From positions 2,846,773 to 2,910,772 of the forward strand of contig NC_033645.1 of NCBI RefSeq assembly GCF_001540865.1: a stretch of DNA of 64,000 bases, in the 5' to 3' direction. The stretch's first letter is position 1, and every line of letters begins with the position of its first letter. A program made the translations under genes and the position numbers. Positions 37,361 to 51,055 of this stretch are shown here, in pieces. The notes beneath the pieces are model-generated. The model did no database searches. It was not told the DNA's origin and saw only the letters and a list, made by a program, of their open reading frames with translations. The DNA comes from Ananas comosus (lineage: Eukaryota; Streptophyta; Magnoliopsida; Poales; Bromeliaceae).

Positions 37361-40276
37361 TCAATCATTCGAGATCGGGAATTGAGTGCCATCTCTCAAA
37401 TGGCCCACTGCTATTGGACAAAGCCACATCAACATGTTTGGTCCCAGGATCTGTTCATATTGACGAAATTATGCGATATGATGGACTATCATGTATGCAA
37501 AGAGTTAAGCTTAAATACAATCAGAAGGATTTAGATGCATGCTATTGCTTGATTAAAATTAAGTTTACAGCAAATCTATTGAGGATCCATGCTGCTAAAC
37601 ATGATTTAGACAAAAAATCTATCTATGAACTAAAGCTAACAGTATTCTAACGTCCCTTTTCCATTCATCAACTGAAGGCGCAAGTCAAGGGTGCCAATTG
37701 AAAAAGCTTCTTCAATATGGTTCAGAGCTCGTCAATTAAAATTGGACCCATTACCATTGATGTAGACAGTAGGAAATATTTTCTTGACAAAATCTAACTA
37801 CCCTTGACTATTTTTAATTGTTAAGCAAACAAACACCTAATCTCTCCCATTAAAATAGTTAAGTTTGTGATGTTTAATCTTAAAAAAGGGCTGCAAAAAT
37901 TACGACTTTTTAGTTTCCACCTAAATCAAATAAACTAAATCAATTTTTATGGCATGGATCTTCCAAATATAATTGTTCAGAAGGATTTTCATTAGGAAGA
38001 ACTAGGAACTGAAGCTTGTGCACGCTAGCTCAATAATATGTGAATAGTCAATCAAGAAAACTGGATACATGAACCAATGCAATGACAATTGATAGAGAGG
38101 GTCTTACCAATACGAGATTGTTGTATACACCAAGATCAAAACTATGGCGATAATTCTGACCACTTTTCTTCGCAAGCCATTTTTCTCTCACTGCCTCTCG
38201 ATACTGATGTGTGAGACAGTTGGTAAAGAAATATAATAAGAAATAAATATATAGTCAGGCCACAATATTCAGAGAGCCGGATTATAGACATACCTCTATG
38301 GTTGTCAAGTTATGGGTTAAGAGGTATAGGTGCCAACAAAGCAGAGAGCTGGTAGTCACACTTAGGAAAACCATGATGCAACCAGACAAAACCTGAAATG
38401 AAATGTTTGCCCTTAATGATAATAATAATAACAATAATAATAATAATAATAATGATCATTTCACACACACGTGTAGCGCAAAGGAGAAACAACTGTTTCA
38501 TTGAGCAGAATAGAGAGAAATAGTTATTCAAATGCAAATTCCAGAATTCCTTTTTTGGCCATATCATTCTAGTTGATTGCTGCAATCATAATCACTTACA
38601 TAGAAGAGCTTCATGGAAAATCCAGAAAAATCATGATCCCTCTGAATTATGTCGCACATAAATATCACCTGAAATGGAGAAAACTTGAATTACATAAGAG
38701 TACAATCTCAATATTAGGATATTGGTGTTGCAATATAAAGTGATGTACCAACCGTAGAATATATTGATGATATGGCTGCATATAGAACAAAAATGATGAA
38801 GGGCTTATAATTCGCATATCCCACACAATTACTGATCCACACGCAATGATGATCCTGCCACCAACACACAAACATTATCACATAAATCCAGAAGATGAAA
38901 TTTTTAATAAAAGTAAAGGAGTTTACAGTAAAAACATTTCACCTACCATTTTTAGCACACACCTTTTGCAGACCCGGCAGTGGTGTGACCGAGGAGGCTT
39001 ATACAAACAGCACTTATCACAGAATCTGGACTTCTCACCCTGTTGAAAACCATCCATGCTTTAGAATATATAAATTTTCATTTCAAATGAGTTTAATAAT
39101 GCCTAGAGCTCGATGACACTATCATTTTTATTTTAAAAAAAGGCATTTAAAAAATAGGTGACTAGACACATCTAGAGAAATTAAAAGATTCAAAGTTGAA
39201 GCAATTCTAACTCGGAATAGCAACCTTGAAGGGTATAAGTTAGTTTGCTTTTAACTAAACATCCAATGTTCCAATAAGAAAGGTGGTAGATTGGTCAACA
39301 ACAAACTTTGCAAAACCTATACACGAGGCGGATGAATGGATCAGGCAGCAAAAAAAATGCAGTTAAACTACTACTAAATACTAATCAAAATATAATTTTA
39401 TGCTCCGCTAAGCACAATAAGTTCCCAGGGTGCAACTATTCAGAAGGAATAGAAACTATGAGGGCAACTGGTATGGTAGGCTAATTCTGCTGCCTCAAAA
39501 AATATTGGCGTCAAAGACATATGCAATTCTCAGTAGCATTCTTTCTGGATATACACCAATGTATCATTTCATGCTTACCGGAAGATTAAGCACTTTAGCA
39601 TTTTTGAGAAATCACCAGAGCATAAAAAGCCCAAAAAATAAATAGTCAAACATCGTTGGAGTCTTAGAGTCCACACATAGTCCTCGGAAAGTAGTGGCTC
39701 AATAAAGAAATGCCATTAAGCATTAAGCAATAAGATCCAGCAGCTGAATCTGCAGGCATTTCAAACTTGTGATCCCTCCTTACAGTTTCCTAGCTCCAAA
39801 TCACAAATCGCAGTTTCAATTGGCGGCGTAATTAATGGTTTAAGCACTTCGATTATACCTAACAACTAATTACCCAGCCACACAGTAAAGGAAGGATTTT
39901 TACCTTTAGAAATCATCAAAGCTACTCAAAATTCAGCAACAATCGCATTTCGATTACGCTAACGAACAATCAATTCCACTCCATAAGCAACAATCGAAAC
40001 CAATCGAACCTACTATACGACCTTTTGGGGATCTTCGGTTTCGGGGGCAAACGAAGAGGGGACGCCCCCGGGGTCGGTGCACGTGGCGACGAAGAAGGAG
40101 ACGAAGCACATGGACGCTAACCAGGTGAAGACGATGGCGTTGAGCGAGCCGGGGGAGGTTTTGAGCCCTAGCCACTCCTCCAAGAAGACGAACACCGTGG
40201 CGTAGTAATCGAACGCCATGAGCGCGAGCACGGCGAGGACGGGGAGGGAGAGGAACCCCGCCTTCTTCTTCCCCAT
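37361..40276 (-). CDS. DHHC-type protein S-acyltransferase (PAT15/PAT16-like)
   Basis: This membrane enzyme attaches palmitate to cysteines of target proteins at the Golgi or plasma membrane. Minus-strand exons are 40276-40022, 39039-38947, 38854-38753, 38668-38600, 38392-38294, 38203-38108 and 37450-37361. Phases agree and give 267 aa, within the range of small plant PATs. Two N-terminal membrane helices (about residues 9-29 and 45-66) precede TDPGGVP. The Cys-rich domain starts at about residue 90 ([21 protein letters not shown]), and the catalytic DHHC is at 117-120. Two further helices follow, with the conserved TTIE motif after the last. The C-terminal [12 protein letters not shown] segment is the family end. 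The last exon was found by its acceptor (ATGAACAG) and this conserved segment. The plus-strand frame at 37303-37650 is an antisense shadow. Confidence 0.93.
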
Positions 40277-41066
40277 CTCCGGCGATCGTCGGAGATCTCG
40301 GAGGAGAAGGGTAGGGTTCGGGGTCGAGATCGATTAGGGTGTTGGTAGCTGATCGAAGATTCCGTGAGGTCTCTTCCATTTTTAATTTATTTAGTTGTTT
40401 ATATTTTTGTTGTCCGTTTTTTGGAAGTAAATCAAATAGAATTTCGCACGTGTGCATGATTTTTTTATTTTTCTTTTTCTTACGAATACAAACTAAAAAA
40501 TACCTAAACTTATAAACAGTTACATAATCAACCTAATCATCACGGGCTCGGTTCACTTGGCACAAAAAGCTTGAATAAGGCCTACTGGGCCTGGCTTTTT
40601 GAATGGGCTATGTTTAAACCTTTACAAAATAGCCTGGACTGGGCCGGAGTGTGTCGGGCCGATCTTCAAAACTTGGGCTTTAACTGAAACTTAGGCCTGT
40701 TTAGGCTTAGACACAAACCAAGCCCAACCCGACCCAACAGTTGTATATATGTGCATGTGCTTGCATGTGTACACGTACGTACACATATGTTCATGCACAC
40801 GTACTACCTATAGTGCATAAAATCCTATTATAGCTAACTTTTATATACTCTCTCCACTTATTTACATAATATTTCCGGACTATATTCTTTAAAATAATTT
40901 CAGGTTATAGGTTGACTCAAATCCGAATAGATTGTTTTGTGTCAGGCTCAGTCCTACAGTAGCCTAATTCGAGTCCGATCCACCTCTACGTATATGCCTA
41001 TAAAAACAGTGCAATATTATGTGTTTTTGAATGTGTGATATGAATCAGAAAATGAGAAATGCTAGC

Positions 41067-41167
41067 TTTGCTAAACTCGGAACGCGATCATGGCGCAGGG
41101 CCCTTAATATGATGGAGTTTTGCTAAACTCGGAACGCGATCATGGCGCGGGGCCCTTAACATGATGG
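41067..41167. repeat. 52-bp tandem repeat, two copies
   Basis: The unit TTTGCTAAACTCGGAACGCG followed by ATCATGGCGC and GGGCCCTTAA is present twice, starting at 41067 and 41119. There are only a few differences. No function can be assigned. Confidence 0.85.
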
Positions 41168-43324
41168 TTCCCGTGATTCAAAGTACCTGTTCGATGCCCT
41201 GAGCTGCACAAAATTTTCATTTTTTTTCTCTCCTTAGAAAGATTGTGATAGCAGAGAGTACGTACTACTACTACCTGGGAGATATATATACATCTGCTCA
41301 CAGCCAAAGTGACATCACACATTGCTTGGCACTCAAACAAACCAACAAATACGATGCCCCCACACAAACAAGCTGTAAATTTTCACCACGAGAAATTAAA
41401 ATAAAAGAAAAATTATTTGTATATATTATTGCATAATATATATAAATAAAGTGATGTGAATATTTTCAGGTTATTAGTGGGCCACCACATGCCCTTGTCG
41501 TGGGCTACAACCTAGTACTATTATTTAACTTTTTCTCCTCACACAGAATAATGCGCTCACACGTTACTTCACGAGATGTGTACATGTTATCTAACTTTTT
41601 GGTGCATGGTGATGGTGCCCTCCATAAGATTCTACATAAAATCTATGGAGCAAGTTTATCAGCTCTTGGTGTGGACCAATCGCTACTATATCGACACGAT
41701 CATTTCTTATTTATTTTGATCTGTGACATTAATTTGTTTAACTAGCTAGCTAGTTTGGTGAATTTAGTTACAGAACCTTACAATATACATATTAGATATG
41801 CTTGGTTAGTTATTATTAATTATTACCTAATTATTAAGTTTTACTTGGAGACACCGTAAGTGGATTGGTTGTAGCAAGTTAATTATTTCAGAAATTGCTA
41901 GCTAATAGTTACATTTAAGATTATGCACGACTTATCTTTTTAATGTCATAACACAATTTTCCGCATGATCTACCTTGTAAGTTGAATGGTGATTCTTAAC
42001 TTAAAACCTCATGCTCTTGTATTATGTTAGATAAATTAGATTGAAACGGCCATTTTTTTAAAAAAATGTGAGCTGCAAAAAAATTTTATTATGTTAATTC
42101 AATAGTACAATCACTTGTGGTTCGATTTCCACGATCTTTCGGTGATGAATGTGAAGAAAAGACATGCTTAGAGAGACGACAAAGACTTCACGAGGGGCGG
42201 TGGATGTTTATTAGCCCCAGTGGCCCATGAGATCGAGAAATAAATAATTCTCCAACCTAGCGTCCTTTGCTTGTTGTATATTCGTTCATTATAATTTAGT
42301 TAACATGCAGCACATATCTCTGAGCAAAAGAACTAATGATTCTACAGTAGCTGTAATGCAGAAAACTCTTCTTGAAATATCATGAGTCATAATGTATGAA
42401 CATATATGTCATAGCCCAAAACAAGAGTTTATTCACTAAAATATGATCAACGAATGTTGTAATGTACCGAGTACGAATTTTATTTATATCTTTGGACACA
42501 GGCAAATAATTTTTCTCGATATATTAATTCTTATTACTGTAGTTAGTACTTGTTACATTTTATCTTAATTTTGCAGTAATTGCTGTGGCGAAAATTTTGT
42601 TATATTGTGCTTATGACAAATATATAGCAGTGATATATATGGTTCAAAAAAAAAAAACACATCGATTCTCTCTACCTACGAGAATCAAATTAAGAAAATT
42701 CAAGGAAGGAGCAAAGTATATAAAATAGCTAGTTTTTTCTTTAACCCTTTTTTTCCCTCAGAAAATTAATCATCTAGAACAGCTAAGCCAACGTGTCTTA
42801 TAAATATTAATATTTCTCTCTCCATTAATTCATTGTTCGATGCACATCACATGTTGTGTGAAATGAGTCGCATTTGCATGAGTACCTCTCATCATCGAAT
42901 AATTAATTCGGTGCCATTACATACTAGAAAAATACTTTGCTAAAGAATTATATATATATATATAATAATATTAATTTTCTAACTCATGTAGTAGAGAACT
43001 TGTTATATACAACTGGAATATATATATAAGTCATGAGTTTATAATTGTTGTCTTGTTGATAAAAGGAGGACACATATTAGAGCAATCGAAATGTTGAGAG
43101 CACCACAAATAATGAACAATATATATCTTCCAGGAAAAAGTGAATAAAATGCAATTAATTTTAATACTTGTCCATAGGATAGTTAGTGCAATTAATTTTG
43201 GAGTTATATTTCTTTGCTAGCTGGTCAAATACTTCTTGGTATTCTTTTAAAAAAAACATGAATATAATAAACCTATATATATCTTAGAATTGGACTGGAA
43301 TATTATTAATAGTATTTGAGCCTT

Positions 43325-43505
43325 TTTGCTATCGGGTTTTTAACACTTGGATAAAAAATGTAGACTTAGGATGATAGTGGCTCCCCAAGATTTAGTAATG
43401 GTTTCCCTAAGGTTGAGTAGGTAGTTTGTTAAATAGTATGATCTAAAGGGTGGAATTGATTAAAGTATAGATTTAACGGCTAAATAATCGATAGTAAAAG
43501 AGACA
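43325..43505. mobile_element. MITE family 1 copy, diverged
   Basis: This copy shares GTTAAATAGTATGATCTAA and the downstream TAGATTTAACGG block with the elements near 19975 and 44400, in the same order and orientation. It is more mutated than either and its ends are indistinct. Confidence 0.5.
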
Positions 43506-44399
43506 AATAATTATTGATAGTATTCCAGCTCAACTCATATATCTTAATCAATATTTATTTTATTAACTAAATCTAAATATACACATCTTTAGACGTATAC
43601 ATCGTACAACTCATCCATCCTATGACGTGGGTCTTTCTACCAGTCACATTACTCGCGTGTATAACCACCCAAAAGATAATTATGTTTGGGCCCTCTACTT
43701 GTACAACCATCCATGCAATCCGTAATGTTTAATTGTCACACTGATGGAATATTTAACCTTTTCAAAGGGAACTTAACATGATTGGGCAATTTAGACCATC
43801 CAATCAATTTAAAGACTTTAGTTCGGGACCAGCATTTGGTGGTCCTTAATTCATGTGAGTGGATTATACGATGCATTCACCGTTAGTGTGTTTGTTTTAT
43901 CGAAAATAAAATAAAATAAAATAATTTTCGATCGTAAATATCTATTTCTATTTTTTGATTTATTTCAACTTTACATTCAGTTGAAACTCAAACTACTGGA
44001 AACATGTAATAAATTTTGGCATATCCTAAACTGAAGTCAATTACAAAATAAAAAGGTAGAAAAAACGAATAAAATATTTACGATGAGAAACTTTAGTATT
44101 TACGATATTCATTTTCTACCAAAAAATAGTAAAATTAGGAGAACTTCAGTCCCAAAATTATACAAACAAACAACATGAGATGATGATGATGATAATAATA
44201 ATAATATTAATAACAATACTTAAATTATAGAGCATTGTTTAGTGCACCTTCTAAGGTCCCCTCAAGTACTAATATATTGGAAGTGCTATCAGACAATTCA
44301 AATTTAGCAATCATATAATTAAAATTATTATTATTATCATCATCATCATTATTATTATTTCTCTAGGTACTCAAAGAACAGTGTAATTAACTATACAAA

Positions 44400-44597
44400 T
44401 TATGCATACTAAATTTTTGGCCATTAGATTTTTGGCTATTAAATTAAGCGATGCGGTTAGGATGATGTGAGACACCTAGGATTGAGTGTGGGTGGTTGGT
44501 TGAATAGTATGATCTAACGGATGAAAATGATCAAAGAAATTAGATCTAACGGTAAAAAATTTACAAGCACCAAGTATTTTCAAGCACCATAGCCGAG

Positions 44598-44610
<13 letters not shown>
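44400..44610. mobile_element. MITE family 1 copy
   Basis: The internal block GTTGAATAGTATGATCTAAC is identical to the copy near 20075. The right end reads CAAGCACCATAGCCGAGCTC and abuts a TA microsatellite (44600-44628). The copy near 20190 abuts a similar tract, suggesting insertion preference for TA repeats. Confidence 0.62.
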
Positions 44611-44631
<21 letters not shown>

Positions 44632-46945
44632 TATACACTATTTCGTGGCCAAAGTGTAAACTTAGCTCGATCTCATTTGAAATCTTCTTATTTTTGTTGT
44701 GGAGAAAAAAATTGAAACAAAAAATAACATTATTATTATTTTGGATAACGCTACTCAAATAATTACTTAATTACCCACCGTAGTACATTCTTAAAGTTGA
44801 GCTGTAAAGGTAATTATTTTCATTTGCCTTTTATTGCTTTTATTTATTTAATTTTTACTTTTTTTTTTTTTTTACTTGGGCAAAGAAACACAGGAATCTG
44901 TCTAAAACCTCGTTTAGATACTCTTTATGGGTCGATTGAGGTAGAGAAAGAATCTCAACTACTCTCCTCGATCGTATACTTTTACGGTTTACTTTAATTA
45001 ATTTTAATAAATGTATACTCATTAATTAATATACACTCCATAGTCCATTTAATTTTTCAACTTATGAGTAGTGGTCCATAAGGTCTTCTTGTCCTTGGTT
45101 TGTTTTGATTCCTTAAAAAAGTTTGGGAAAAAAAAAAGAATCAAAAAAAAGGTTTTTATACATGGATTTTTTAAAAAAATTTCTGCCCATTTGGTTTTTT
45201 TAGAAAAAAAAGCTAACATTTTTTTAAAAGAATCCATAGTTTTTGAAACATTAGTATTTTTGTTTTCTGATTTTTTTTTCTTGAAAAATGAAAACTAGGG
45301 TTTTCATATCGTTTTCCATAACGATGAGAAAATAAATAATAATGTTGATCGAGCATGTGAATTATGTGCATTGTGCTGCTTTTTTAACCTAACAAAATGG
45401 ACTAAATGAACAAAACTTACAGTGGCGAAATAAATGTTTTCTATATCTTCTTAATTTGGAACGCACTAAGTGATTAAATCCATTAAACTTTGACACCATT
45501 TTTGTAGCTCATTTAATTACAAACAAGTGGAAACACATAATTTAGAGGTTCTAAAACTACAAGTAAGATATATTAATTACTGAATTGCTAAAGTTTTGAA
45601 GAGCAAGTTGGTTTTATTTGCATTATTTTAACATGCTGAGGAAATTTTATATGTTTGTCGAATTGTCGGTAAGAGTTTTATATATAAAACTGAATGTCAA
45701 TGGGATATCCTAAGTTTTGTATCACTTAAGCTAGCTATTATGAAAATAAGCAAGAGGGTATTTGCCTTAGGTAAACACTACTAATTATTAATCTATTGTT
45801 AATTAAATTAATGATTCGCCTTATATATATATGCATGGTTTCCAACATTAATGATTAAGGAGAATGTAAGATCAAAATGGAGTAATTTTATATCGTTGTG
45901 CTACGCCCACGTATTGTACAGTTAACAATGGGGGGAAAGAAGGAAGAAGATTTCATAATTTTCGCTTCCATGTACAAATATTCATAATAACTTTAGGATT
46001 TTTTTGAATTTTGACTTGTACGTTTCAAAATTGCATCAATTTTCTCTATATTTGGTCAATGTGTAGTATCGAGAGAATTTTTTCTCTAAAAAAACTATTT
46101 CTATATATAATCGTGCGAATATTCGTTACTATTTATCAGTGACGCGTAAAGAGTACTTACACCACTGAGCCACTTCATTTGGATCAATTGAGTTGCCTAG
46201 GCCTATATAAACTATATATAGGAAAATGACTTTTGTAGTGTCATCATATCATCCATGAAAACAAAACTTTTGCTCGAGCGCCTTTTCCATAAGAAAGAAA
46301 ATATTCATCATCCTATCTCTACAATATTCGAAGGCTTGATTACCACAGAGACTTTATAGTGCTGATAAAGGTAAAGTAAGTTAGGTATGTACGTACCATG
46401 ATTCTACCCACATTCGTTTGCCAGTCTGTGCAAGTGTCTTGAGATCTGTGAAGCACGTGACACATCACAAAACGACTGGAGGAGGTTATAAGGTCGGCGT
46501 AAAAGAAAGTAAAAATTGATATCGATCTATAGGGGACATCTAGCCATGGTCATGGGTAAGCAAATCTCGTTAGCTAATTAATGTTAATGACTTATTTAAG
46601 CAATGGATAAAACACTTGTTAATTCGCGAAAAATAGACCAAACATCATCGTTTTCCTAACAATAAAATAGCATAACAATGACACATTTTCATTTCCTCAA
46701 TTAAAAAGCCTTATACAGCACCCTCTTTATTCTTAAAATGAGCACAAAATAGAACAAGTTGGTCCTTTAAGGAGAATAGCACGAGAAAAACTTCTCATAG
46801 TGGGCTTGTGAGGAAAATATATAAATGTGCTCTTAGTTTCAGGCGTAGCAAATATAGCAATATGCCATTATTAATCATTACTATTTTCCTAGTGGGAATT
46901 TCTCAGTAAAAGCACAGTATATGTCGGGCTCATGAAACGTTGTGT

Positions 46946-46981
<36 letters not shown>

Positions 46982-48074
46982 CTCTATTTTTTTTTTTTTT
47001 GGAAGGAAGCGATATATAGTATATATATATAATATATATACTATATATATATAGTGCAATAAAAGGGGACATGATCTGAATTGGTAACTGCGAAAAGCAC
47101 GTGATAGGACAATGCCACCATGCAACAGCTAAGCTCAAGCCAATAAGGAGAGGAGACTCTGTGATTTTTACGTATTCCTAGAAGCAACGAACAGAAGTGC
47201 ACCATAAAACACTTCTTTTTCCATTGATTGATTTGATTTTTTGGCCCTTCGCTCGTCAAGTTAATTAAAGTGTTCTTTGTAACCGACATGTCGTATAAAA
47301 TTTGTATTTAGTCAATTGGTTTTTTTTTTTTTTGGTATGGTTGAAAAGATTAAAATATTATATCAACGTAAATCATATAAGTTGCACCAACAAGTCAAAA
47401 AATATTATGGATTATTTTTTATTGGGCATCCAAAATATTTTTTCTAAAAAAGAGGAGATTAACAATGAACATATATCTATATATAGAGAGAAAGAGAGTA
47501 AAGCCATGTAATGATTTTTATCTCTGATTATGTAGAATAAAAATATGTGTGTAAAAAAGGTAAATATGGGATGGAGATCATGCATTTGTTAATTTATTTG
47601 ATCATATCATTCAATAGCTCTTTTATAACCTTATATGGTCCGATATGCAACATCTTCAATTTATTCTGTTACTATTATATATTTTACTCGAGGTTGAAAA
47701 ACAAAAAAAAGAAAAGGGTAAATTGCACCTTTTGGTTCTCGAACTCTGAAATTAAACATTTGATATATTAAATTTTTGAAAGCATTTCACTTTAGTCCTT
47801 ATTCTCATACACCATTACAGAAAAAAATTATCGTCTGCATCATGTTTGAGAGCACCCTTGATACAATCTTATGTTTTTATTCCTACCATCCGTTACATGA
47901 TGAACATTTCTTTTTCCCTTAAAAGTAGATGGCTGGATAAAAAAAAACAAAATTATGGTGGGCCATTGGATTAATGGTGTACCGATGAATTAATGCATGC
48001 ACTAGACACATGTAATAGTTTTTCTCTAAGATAATTGAGGAGCAAAAAGAAACATGTTCAAAATATCTAACTCA

Positions 48075-48190
48075 CAGGTTTAGTACCCGAGATCCCAAGT
48101 TCGAAATCTAGTTATTTCACATTTTCAGTTAAGCTTATTTGTAAAAAACAAAATAAAGTAAGTAACATACTATTGTTCTCTCTAAAAAAG
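48075..48190 (+). mobile_element. SINE, 5'-truncated copy
   Basis: Only the part from the B-box region (AAGTTCGAAATC) to the A-rich tail is present. The flanks ATATCTAACTCA (48063-48074) and ATATCGAACTCA (48191-48202) differ at one base and look like a target duplication, so the truncation happened at or before insertion. Confidence 0.7.
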
Positions 48191-48383
48191 ATATCGAACT
48201 CAAAAGTTTTAAGGAAAGCAAAACTTGATGACTCAAAGCCCGGGAACTAGTAGAGCAATTTATCACACACAAAAAAGGAAAAAAATAGTGGCCAGTTTTC
48301 TCCAAAGATAAATAGATATATAAAGAATTAGAGAATTTAAGGATTGATATGTCACCACCTTATTGGTGGACCATATATTCGGC

Positions 48384-48440
48384 TATATATGCATACACTC
48401 ACATAAACTAGATAGCTCCATTCCCACACACATCCTCTCT
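48384..48440 (+). promoter_or_regulatory. Putative MIR172 core promoter and CT leader
   Basis: A TATATAT motif at 48384-48390 is followed 40-50 bases later by a CT-rich stretch (48435-48450). This arrangement is typical of plant RNA polymerase II promoters. It lies about 400 bases before the miR172 hairpin, a plausible distance for a primary transcript start. It is inferred from position only. Confidence 0.4.
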
Positions 48441-48799
48441 CTCTTTCTCTTACGGAATACAACTTTTTCTATGCCTCTTATTCTTTGATTTTTTTTTTTT
48501 TTTTTGGGAAAGGGGTTTAAATATTGGTTGGTGGCCTTTTTGATCTGGAAGTTAATTTGGTGCTCAATTTACTTGTTCTTGATGCTATTTTACACTTATC
48601 TTTTTTATCCAAATCTCAAGATTAGTCCTATCAATCTTACTTCAAGCTCCTATTGCCCTAATAATGGATCTGGCACTCACCTTGTTCTTTTGATGTTACA
48701 TGCTCTTTGCAACCAAATTCGAATAATGAAACACATCAACTCCTCATATTTCTCTTCTGCTTATCGCTCTGAGTGCGATGATTCTGCGAGGATTCCAAA

Positions 48800-48912
48800 C
48801 AGTTGGTGTTTGCAGCTGCAGCATCACCAAGATTCACATAAACTAGGGCAGAATTTTTTTCTGCACTGATATGAGAATCTTGATGATGCTGCATCGGCAA
48901 ATAATCGACTAC
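48800..48912 (+). ncRNA. MIR172: MIR172 precursor hairpin
   Basis: The 3' arm at 48874-48894 is 21 nt, begins AGAATCTTGATGATG and matches canonical plant miR172 (the a/c type) at every base as I know it. The 5' arm at 48818-48838 begins GCAGCATCACCAAG and matches the known miR172* strand. The arms pair, with a 35-base loop region containing its own small stem (GCAGAA-TTCTGC). The lower stem extends through TTTGC/GCAAA to about 48800 and 48912. miR172 represses AP2-type transcription factor mRNAs and promotes the adult and floral transition. A possible splice donor (AAG then GTAAGATC) near 48967 suggests an intron in the primary transcript, as in other MIR172 genes. The minus-strand frame over this region is a shadow. 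Confidence 0.95.
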
Positions 48913-48967
48913 ATGCTGCGGAAAGATGAACTGCCCCAATTTTCAATTTTTTTCTGAGCTAAATAAG

Positions 48968-50920
48968 GTAAGATCATACTACCACTTCCCCTTCTAATTA
49001 GATGTTAATCTTTAATGAAAAATCATATGATGTTTCCTTCTTTTACCGTATGTTTGATTCTAGCTATATAGGGATTTTATTTGATTATACTTGCTGCTAT
49101 CTTTTCCTAATCTTTTTCTCCTCTAAGTGGTTTAATTCTATCATGTAAACAAGTAATCCTCTTGATTTACTTTGATGATCTGTATTAATTAGCCCACTAT
49201 TTAAATAAGTAGAGATTTGCTAAGTTACATATATTTTTCTTTCGATTACTTGGTAATTAAATGGGCTGTTAATCAATCTATTAGTGACTATTTACTCAAA
49301 AATCTATTCTTTTACTAAAGTATTAATGATTTTTATGTCTCTATTACATTCAAGTGAGCATGCTTGAGTTTGGTCAGCGGAAATATCTCCAATCTCCAAA
49401 CTATCAAAACTTTCAACCTACATGTCTCTAGAAATTCTTCAAGTGTATGTGTTTGTGTGATTTTTTTTTTTTTTTGAGAGAGATGTGTTTGTGTGATTAG
49501 AAACTAAAAATGAACATTTCATGATATGTATTCATCAATTAGTCTTTAACCTTTTCAAAGATCTCCAGTTTTGAAAAAATAAGATGAAATGGACAAATTA
49601 GCATGCCATAAAATACTTAATTTAGATTTATCATCCTTCACTTCGTTCAAAGAGTATATAATGTACGTTTCTGGAAAGATCAACACATTTTACATGATGA
49701 TCAATTCTCATCCATTTACCAGCTATGTAATTTATTTATGAAAAGCTACTTACTTTCACACTTCATCTATGACTTGAAATTAATTAAGTTGTGTAGATCT
49801 TCATATCACAAGTTGAAATCTTGATTTTGACTTCCCATAATTAACATTATCAGCATCCAGCTTCTTGAAGAAATTTAAGTTTCTCAGAGATATATATCTA
49901 GCTAGTTTAACAATATTGGAAAGCGATTAAAGGAAGAAATATCAAGTTTGCTAGATGTCCTATTTATTTATCTCTTCTCCTTTCCTTGTTGCTTAACTTA
50001 ATTTCCATCTTCTACAGTTTTTAAAGACGCAATAATTACAGTATACAATTGTTGGATTTTACAACCAACATCTTCGGAACATATAGCTGAAAACAAATCC
50101 CTCTTTGACTCTCAAATCTTTGAGAGCAAATTTAGAAAATATGTTTACTCAAAACAAAATAATTAAGAAGGATTGTCAATGAATATTTCAGTGATAGGCT
50201 ACATATATGTACTGATCTAACTACATTTGGATAGCTAAACAAGAAGGTAAGAGTGCTTTTGGATGACAATATAAATATATTCAAATAAACAATACAATAT
50301 TCTTGTTTTTGTTAATTTTAGGTTGATGTTTAATTCCATGAGAGCTTTAATCATATCTAGAAATTGATAAGTTTAACTTTCAACTCTAGATAAGCATAAT
50401 ATCTTGAAACATCTTATTACTTTGTTACTCTAAATCTCAAAATATTTTGCCTTTTGATGCTATGTCAATTAATTGTAAGCTCCTCTAACGTACTGTATCA
50501 ATTTCTTATACAGCATATATATGGCGTTGTTCATCACTATTCTGCGAGGGATTTTACTTGTTGTTTTTGGCTGGTAACATTATGAAGACAATTTTCATTT
50601 TCCGTATTGGACCAAATTAATTTGTCAATATTAATTCACAAATCATCATCTAATGTCATGAAAAAATAATATATATGATGTTAACTATTTCACATTCTAA
50701 GATATGTGAATACGAGTCGCTACCTATTTCTCAAAAAAAAGATATGTGAATACGAGAAAAGTAAAGTTCTTTGAAAAAGTTCTGATTTATCATCTTCTTA
50801 AATGATAATACAAGTCTCCAATACTCACTCTCTCTCTCTCTCTCTCTTTTGGCTAACTTGTGTTAATAGTGTTTGTAGTACAATTGCATGTAGGCTATGG
50901 GACCTTCCAGCTAGCCATGT
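48968..50920. other. AT-rich region downstream of MIR172
   Basis: About 2 kb of AT-rich sequence without recognisable coding regions. It may include introns or later exons of the MIR172 primary transcript, but nothing in the sequence proves this. A small CT microsatellite lies at 50828-50847. Confidence 0.5.
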
Positions 50921-50924
50921 GAAA

Positions 50925-51045
50925 TTCAGATACTCTAAATCATATTTAACGGAGTGGATCGTCGATTCGGAAGCTCCATCATCGAAAACAATTTATAAAT
51001 ACGAGGGCTCCAATACTCATAATAGTATAGTAGCCATGGCCTATA
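50925..51045. mobile_element. MITE family 2, right-end fragment
   Basis: The segment GTGGATCGTCGATTCGGAAG plus CTCCATCATCGAAAAC and CAATACTCATAATAGTATAGTAGC matches the right end of the full copy at 51056-51600. Only this half is present, directly next to the full element across a short TA run. Confidence 0.7.
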
Positions 51046-51055
51046 TATATATATA

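Larger units (their letters stand above)
40277..48380. other. 8 kb gene-poor, AT-rich intergenic region
   Basis: Beyond the S-acyltransferase leader (to about 40440) I find no gene up to the MIR172 promoter. Visible items are a 52-bp tandem repeat (41067-41167), two MITE family 1 copies (about 43325-43505 and 44400-44610), a SINE fragment (48075-48190), TA and CT microsatellites (for example 44600-44628 and 46950-46977) and long poly-A/T tracts. Frames up to about 80 codons here are low-complexity. Confidence 0.6.

Noticed and set aside
37303..37650. 115-codon plus-strand frame
   Set aside because: It is antisense to the last exon of the S-acyltransferase, whose conserved ILGPN...WLCP segment reads on the minus strand.
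48504..48939. Frames of 121 and 67 codons across the MIR172 region
   Set aside because: They overlap the precursor hairpin and the leader, with Phe/Leu-rich noise on the plus strand and an antisense shadow on the minus strand.
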